Below, one piece after another: positions 6,698 to 10,000 of a DNA stretch of 10,000 bases. The position numbers were made by a program, and so were the translations under genes. This DNA is from Asticcacaulis sp. Its GTDB lineage: Bacteria; Pseudomonadota; Alphaproteobacteria; Caulobacterales; Caulobacteraceae. Below the pieces are notes generated by a model, which did no database searches, was not told the DNA's origin, and saw only the letters and a program-made list of their open reading frames with translations. Each line of letters opens with the position of its first letter. The stretch's first letter is position 1. Location of the stretch: the NCBI RefSeq assembly GCF_020217185.1, contig NZ_JAIWNX010000266.1:1-10000 (forward strand). The letters run 5' to 3'.

Positions 6698-6716
6698 GCA
6701 GGGGCACGGCCCCTGC
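6698..6716 (-). terminator. GC-rich hairpin after the kinase gene, possible terminator
   Basis: GCAGGGGC (6698-6705) and GCCCCTGC (6709-6716) form a perfect 8-bp stem with a 3-nt loop, about 30 bp downstream of the minus-strand kinase stop. A shorter imperfect palindrome GGCTTTTAAAGAGCC follows at 6675-6689. There is no long T-run, so termination is plausible rather than shown. The rest of the 6563-6744 gap holds the flhA promoter region and no gene. Confidence 0.4.
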
Positions 6717-6744
6717 ACCCGGATCAGGCAGGAGTGGCCACTTC

Positions 6745-7116
6745 TTACCCTATCGACCTGAGATAGGGCCACAAGGTGAAACCGCCGATCAGAACCGCGG
6801 CAAAGGCACACAGAAGAACCGCCCCTGCGGCTATATCCTTCGCGCGTTTTACGCTCTCGGAATAGCCGGGCGACACCACATCGCAGACATATTCGACCGC
6901 GGTATTAAAGGTCTCCGCCACCCAGACCATAGCCATGGCTACAATCAGCCAGCGCCAGTCGGCTGGTGTTACCCTTAGCCACAATCCAACACCCACGACC
7001 CCTAAGGAGGCTACGGCATGAAGCCAGGCATTATGCTGGGTACGCAGCATGAAACCTATACCGGCAAAGGCGTACACAAAGCTTTTGATACGTCCGGACA
7101 GGCTGAAGACCGACAT
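6745..7116 (-). CDS. dgkA: Diacylglycerol/undecaprenol kinase family membrane protein
   Basis: This 123-residue integral membrane kinase belongs to the DgkA family (PF01219 type), which phosphorylates diacylglycerol or undecaprenol at the inner membrane using ATP. The family signature is clear: VAETFNTAVEYVCD with Glu68 (expected catalytic base), Asn71, Glu75 and Asp79, then KRAKDIAAGAVLL with Lys93-Asp94. Three hydrophobic segments are visible (about 32-48, 56-75, 95-117). The position equivalent to E. coli Glu28, a metal ligand, appears to be Gln27 (RTQHNAW). The N-terminus and signature look more like the Gram-positive undecaprenol-kinase branch than E. coli DgkA, so lipid substrate is uncertain. 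Its ATG directly follows the flbD stop (TAAATG, no gap), and no ribosome binding site is seen, which suggests translational coupling to flbD. Confidence 0.87.
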   Translation of the reverse strand: MSVFSLSGRIKSFVYAFAGIGFMLRTQHNAWLHAVASLGVVGVGLWLRVTPADWRWLIVAMAMVWVAETFNTAVEYVCDVVSPGYSESVKRAKDIAAGAVLLCAFAAVLIGGFTLWPYLRSIG

Positions 7117-8487
7117 TTACGCCGCCGAAGCGCCCGATTGCGGGGCCGGGATGCTTAAGCCCTGAGCCGCGTATTCGTTCAGCTTGTTGCGCAGGGTGCG
7201 GATCGAGATGCCGAGGATATTGGCCGCGTGGGTACGGTTGCCGAGGCAGTGGCTCAGCGTATCGAGGATCAGCTTCTGCTCGACCTCGGCCACGGTAGAG
7301 CCAACGAAAGAGCGCGCGGCGCTTTCGGCGGCCTGAGCGGCGCGGTTGATGTAGTCCATGCCGATCGGGGCCACCGGATTGAGCGGCTGACCGTCCGGCA
7401 AACGGATGGCCTCCGCGTCGATTTCCACACCCGCCGACAACAGCACGGCGCGGTGCATGGCGTTTTCCAGCTCACGCACATTGCCGGGCCAGCCGTGCGC
7501 CTGAAGGCGACGCTTGGCCTCCAGACCGATGGGCTTCAGCGGGATGCCATTGGCCTCGGAATATTTCTTCACGAAAAATTCCGACAGGACCACGATATCG
7601 GCCGGGCGTTCGCGCAGCGGCGGGATGGCCAGATTGATGACATTGAGGCGATAGAGCAGGTCTTCGCGGAAGGTACCCTCCTTGACCGCCTGCGCCAGAT
7701 TGCGGTTCGAGGTCGCCAGCACGCGGATATTGACCGGCACCGGCTTGGCCCCGCCGACGCGGTCGATGACGCGCTCTTGCAGGGCGCGCAGCAGCTTGGC
7801 CTGAAGGCGGGCGTCCATTTCCGAGATTTCGTCGAGCAGCAGGGTGCCGCCATCGGCCTCTTCAAACTTGCCGATGCGGCGCGCCATGGCGCCGGTGAAG
7901 GCCCCCTTTTCGTGGCCGAACAGCTCGGATTCCAGCAGATTATCCGGAATGGCGGCGCAGTTGACCGAGATGAACGGCTTTTGCGCGCGCTTCGATTTTT
8001 CATGGACGTAGCGCGCCATGACCTCCTTACCGACGCCGCTTTCGCCCGTAATCATGATCGAGGCGTCCGACGCCGATACCTGATCGGCCAGCTTGATCAC
8101 CGCCTGCATGGCCGGATCATGCGAAATCATCGGGCGCGAGTCGTCGGCGACGGCGGCCAGCACGGCGGCGATCAGCTCGGCATCGGGCGGCAGGGGGATG
8201 AATTCCTTGGCCCCGGCGGTAATCGCCTGCGCCGCCTTGCGCGGGTCGGGATTGACGCCGCAGGCGACGACCTGAACGTGGATGCGTTCGCGCTCATTGG
8301 CTTCGATCAGCGCGCCGATATCCAGCTCATAATCGACCATCAGCAGGTCCGCCCCCTGCCCCTTGCGCAAAGCGTCGGTGGCCTGGGTCACGGTTTCGAC
8401 GTGCGCCACCTTGGCCCCGGCATCCATAGCCATCTTTACGGCGGCGGAGAGTTGCCCGCTCAGGCGTCCAACAACCAGCAGTCTCAT
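7117..8487 (-). CDS. flbD: Sigma-54-dependent flagellar transcription activator FlbD
   Basis: FlbD is the NtrC-family activator that turns on late flagellar promoters with sigma-54 and, in Caulobacter, represses the early fliF promoter, with FliX as partner. The 456-residue product has a receiver-like domain (1-115), an AAA+ domain (about 125-360) with Walker A GESGVGKE 148-155, sigma-54 contact loop GAFTGA 195-200 and Walker B GGTLLLDE 213-220. A Fis-type helix-turn-helix (about 404-436, [20 protein letters not shown]) ends it. The receiver lacks the usual acidic pair after beta-1 (VVGRLSG), though Asp52 is at the phosphoacceptor position, so classic phosphorylation is unlikely; this agrees with Caulobacter FlbD. 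ATG 8487 has TAAGGAG 7 nt upstream, overlapping the fliN stop. It is co-transcribed with fliG-fliH-fliN upstream and the kinase downstream. Confidence 0.97.
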   Translation of the reverse strand: MRLLVVGRLSGQLSAAVKMAMDAGAKVAHVETVTQATDALRKGQGADLLMVDYELDIGALIEANERERIHVQVVACGVNPDPRKAAQAITAGAKEFIPLPPDAELIAAVLAAVADDSRPMISHDPAMQAVIKLADQVSASDASIMITGESGVGKEVMARYVHEKSKRAQKPFISVNCAAIPDNLLESELFGHEKGAFTGAMARRIGKFEEADGGTLLLDEISEMDARLQAKLLRALQERVIDRVGGAKPVPVNIRVLATSNRNLAQAVKEGTFREDLLYRLNVINLAIPPLRERPADIVVLSEFFVKKYSEANGIPLKPIGLEAKRRLQAHGWPGNVRELENAMHRAVLLSAGVEIDAEAIRLPDGQPLNPVAPIGMDYINRAAQAAESAARSFVGSTVAEVEQKLILDTLSHCLGNRTHAANILGISIRTLRNKLNEYAAQGLSIPAPQSGASAA

Positions 8488-8494
8488 ATCCCTA

Positions 8495-8501
8495 CTCCTT
8501 A
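8495..8501 (-). promoter_or_regulatory. flbD ribosome binding site overlapping the fliN stop
   Basis: On the minus strand TAAGGAG combines the fliN stop codon (8501-8499) with a strong GGAG site (8498-8495), 7 nt before the flbD ATG. This arrangement favours coupled translation of fliN and flbD. Confidence 0.75.
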
Positions 8502-8831
8502 CCCGGCCGAATCTTCAGACTTGATGATTTCCGTCATGGTCACGCCCAGACGTTCATCCACCACCACCACTTCGCCACGCGCGACCAGGCGGTTGTTCAC
8601 GTAAATATCAATGGCTTCACCGACCTTGCGGTCCAGCTCCAAAACGCTGCCCTGCCCCAGCTTGAGAAGCTGCGACACCGACATATAGGCCTTGCCCAGA
8701 ACGGCTGAGATATTGACCGGCACGTCGAAGACGGGCGCGAGATCGGCCGCCGCCTTGGTGCCTTCGTCGTCGCCGCCGGGCACCATGGCCTGACCTTCGC
8801 CGAACTCTTCCAGTTGGAAATTCTCAGACAT
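8499..8831 (-). CDS. fliN: Flagellar motor switch protein FliN
   Basis: FliN forms the lower part of the C-ring of the flagellar motor, takes part in switching and docks the FliH-FliI complex. The 110-residue product is of family length. The first 30 or so residues are acidic and variable. The C-terminal SPOA (surface presentation of antigens) domain spans about 33-105 with the hallmark run [30 protein letters not shown], and [23 protein letters not shown] 8831 lies 2 bp after the fliH stop, with GAGAGG about 10 nt upstream inside fliH. flbD follows 11 bp after the stop. It is part of the fliG-fliH-fliN-flbD operon. Confidence 0.96.
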   Translation of the reverse strand: MSENFQLEEFGEGQAMVPGGDDEGTKAAADLAPVFDVPVNISAVLGKAYMSVSQLLKLGQGSVLELDRKVGEAIDIYVNNRLVARGEVVVVDERLGVTMTEIIKSEDSAG

Positions 8832-8833
8832 GG

Positions 8834-9499
8834 CTATGATGCCTCTCGGGTTGCCGGCGTGTGGGCCGGGTGTTGACTGTGAGCCATTTCGGCCAGCAAG
8901 ACTTCCTTGAGCGCGGCGCGCAGCGCTTCGGTGATGCGGTCCGGATCATAGGCGGCGCGCCCTTCCGGCCACTGAATCTCAAACGCCCCGACGTGGCGAC
9001 CACCGGCCTCACGGAACTGAATGGCTCCCTGAAAACCGGTCAGGGCGGCAGCTTCGCGCGCGGCCTTTTGCAGATTGGCGTCCGGCGATGAGGCCGTGAT
9101 GATCAGACGCGGCGCGCCGGAAATCTCTTCGCCCAGCGCCTCCAGCGCCGCCTTGACCGGCGCTTCGGGGAACAGCTCCAGCGCCTGAGCGGCGATCTTT
9201 TGCGCGCAGACCAGCGCCAGCTCGACGCATTCGGCCTTGTGGCTCATCAGCACGGCATTGAGCGCCTCCAGCCCGTGGCCGGCCGCCTCGGCCAAGGCCT
9301 GCACGGCCTGCGCCTGCGCCGCCTGAGCGCGCGCCATGGCCGACAGCTCGCCCTGAGTATAGGCCTGTTGACGGATGGCCTCGACCTCGTCGGGGGTGAA
9401 GAATTTCTTCTCCTTCGGGGTGCTGGCCAGCACATGCCCGCCGTCGCCATAGACGGTGCCGAAGTCGAACTTTTTGTATCGGGGCGGGGTGTGGGTCAT
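8834..9499 (-). CDS. fliH: FliH-like flagellar export protein (FlbE)
   Basis: FliH is the peripheral stator-like subunit that holds FliI and links it to FliN in the C-ring; the Caulobacter protein is also called FlbE. The 221-residue product opens with a short conserved YKKFDFGTVY (9-18) and a proposed FFTPDEVEAIRQQAY region. A long alanine- and glutamine-rich helix (about 50-85) follows, then a C-terminal domain (about 90-210) ending in YDPDRITEALRAAL. The frame extends 8 codons upstream to a GTG at 9523, but ATG 9499 is chosen because a perfect AAGGAG (9507-9512) sits 7 nt before it. FliH proteins diverge strongly, so identity rests on the helical pattern, the C-terminal motif and the position between fliG and fliN. 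Confidence 0.9.
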   Translation of the reverse strand: MTHTPPRYKKFDFGTVYGDGGHVLASTPKEKKFFTPDEVEAIRQQAYTQGELSAMARAQAAQAQAVQALAEAAGHGLEALNAVLMSHKAECVELALVCAQKIAAQALELFPEAPVKAALEALGEEISGAPRLIITASSPDANLQKAAREAAALTGFQGAIQFREAGGRHVGAFEIQWPEGRAAYDPDRITEALRAALKEVLLAEMAHSQHPAHTPATREAS

Positions 9500-9506
9500 G
9501 CGAAGA

Positions 9507-9512
9507 CTCCTT
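9507..9512 (-). promoter_or_regulatory. fliH ribosome binding site
   Basis: AAGGAG on the minus strand, 7 nt before ATG 9499. It decides the fliH start against the upstream in-frame GTG at 9523. Confidence 0.8.
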
Positions 9513-9544
9513 GCCCTTTGCACAGCGACGCGGAGAAAAGAGAC

Positions 9545-10000
9545 TTAATAAATAAGCTCATCATCGCCTCCCTGACCGGCCAGCATGATTTCGCCCTTGG
9601 CCGCGAGGTCCTTGGCGACCTGCACCATGGCCATCTGCGCGGAATCGACGTCTTTCAGGCGCACCGGCCCCATCGAGTTCATATCGTCGCGCATGATCTT
9701 GGCCGCGCGTTCGGACATGTTGGAGAAGAAGAGGTTGCGTAAACTGTCCGACGCCCCCTTGAGCGCCAGCCCCAGCTGATCCTTTTCCACCGCCCGCAGC
9801 AGCGTCTGCACGCCGCCCGGATCGAGCTTCGACAAGTCTTCGAACACGAACATCAGAGCACGGATACGCTCGGCCGACTCGCGGTTACGTTCTTCCAGCG
9901 CGGCGACGAAGCGGCTTTCGGTCTGACGGTCGAAATTGTTGAAGATTTCGGCCATCAGTTCGTGCGAGTCGCGCTTCGACGTGCGCGCCAGGTTTGACAT
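9545..10000 (-). CDS. fliG: Flagellar motor switch protein FliG, C-terminal part (5' end outside window)
   Basis: FliG is the C-ring protein that meets the stators and generates torque. Only the last 151 codons are in the window. The Met at the edge is internal, since FliG is normally about 330-340 residues. Visible parts are the middle domain end ([16 protein letters not shown], 16-31) and the helix [15 protein letters not shown] (46-60). The C-terminal torque domain retains all five charged residues known from E. coli: Lys81, Arg98, Asp105, Asp106 and Arg114 in visible numbering ([23 protein letters not shown]). The TAA stop is followed by a 45-bp gap to fliH, the largest within this operon, with no promoter recognised. 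fliF would be expected upstream beyond position 10000. Confidence 0.96.
   Translation of the reverse strand: MSNLARTSKRDSHELMAEIFNNFDRQTESRFVAALEERNRESAERIRALMFVFEDLSKLDPGGVQTLLRAVEKDQLGLALKGASDSLRNLFFSNMSERAAKIMRDDMNSMGPVRLKDVDSAQMAMVQVAKDLAAKGEIMLAGQGGDDELIY

Noticed and set aside
7228..8604. A 458-codon open frame on the plus strand opposite flbD and the end of fliN
   Set aside because: It spans two conserved minus-strand genes and has a shadow-like composition without a recognisable domain.
9500..9523. Extended fliH start at GTG 9523
   Set aside because: The extension covers the perfect AAGGAG site that serves ATG 9499.

Overview
The window looks like a chromosomal flagellar locus from the family Caulobacteraceae, most likely Asticcacaulis or a close relative. 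The NtrC-type regulator encoded at 7117-8487 is a clear homologue of Caulobacter FlbD. The gene order fliG - fliH(flbE) - fliN - flbD matches, as far as I recall, the Caulobacter fliF operon. The base composition appears to be around 60% GC by eye, lower than Caulobacter crescentus. The genus is an inference; the family is well supported.

Layout from left to right. At 1-572 on the minus strand lies the 5' part of a gene for a DUF2075-type protein (nuclease-like N-terminus, helicase-like body expected outside the window). It is absent from a simple complete-ORF view because its stop lies beyond the window edge. Divergent from it, the plus-strand run fliI (export ATPase), fliJ (export chaperone/stalk) and a GH10 xylanase-type lipoprotein is tightly spaced and may be one transcript. 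A repeat-rich stretch follows (3530-3818): a REP-like composite inverted repeat and, touching it, a 106-bp bipartite hairpin element. The minus strand then carries a small DUF4282 membrane protein, a second copy of the hairpin element, and flhA (export gate). After a promoter/terminator region (6563-6744) comes a compact minus-strand operon read right to left: fliG (C-terminal part only), fliH, fliN, flbD and a diacylglycerol/undecaprenol kinase gene whose ATG directly follows the flbD stop.

How the genes work together: FliG and FliN form the rotor/C-ring. FliH, FliI and FliJ form the cytoplasmic ATPase complex that feeds the FlhA export gate. FlbD is the sigma-54 activator that links early basal-body assembly to late flagellar gene transcription. 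CtrA-like TTAA boxes lie before fliI and flhA, consistent with early (class II) flagellar genes in Caulobacterales. The xylanase, the lipid kinase and the DUF4282 protein are non-flagellar passengers.

I do not see a clearly new multi-gene system. The most notable features are the pair of hairpin elements whose stems differ in sequence but stay base-paired, both placed exactly at the 3' ends of minus-strand genes, and the non-flagellar genes embedded in the flagellar transcription units.
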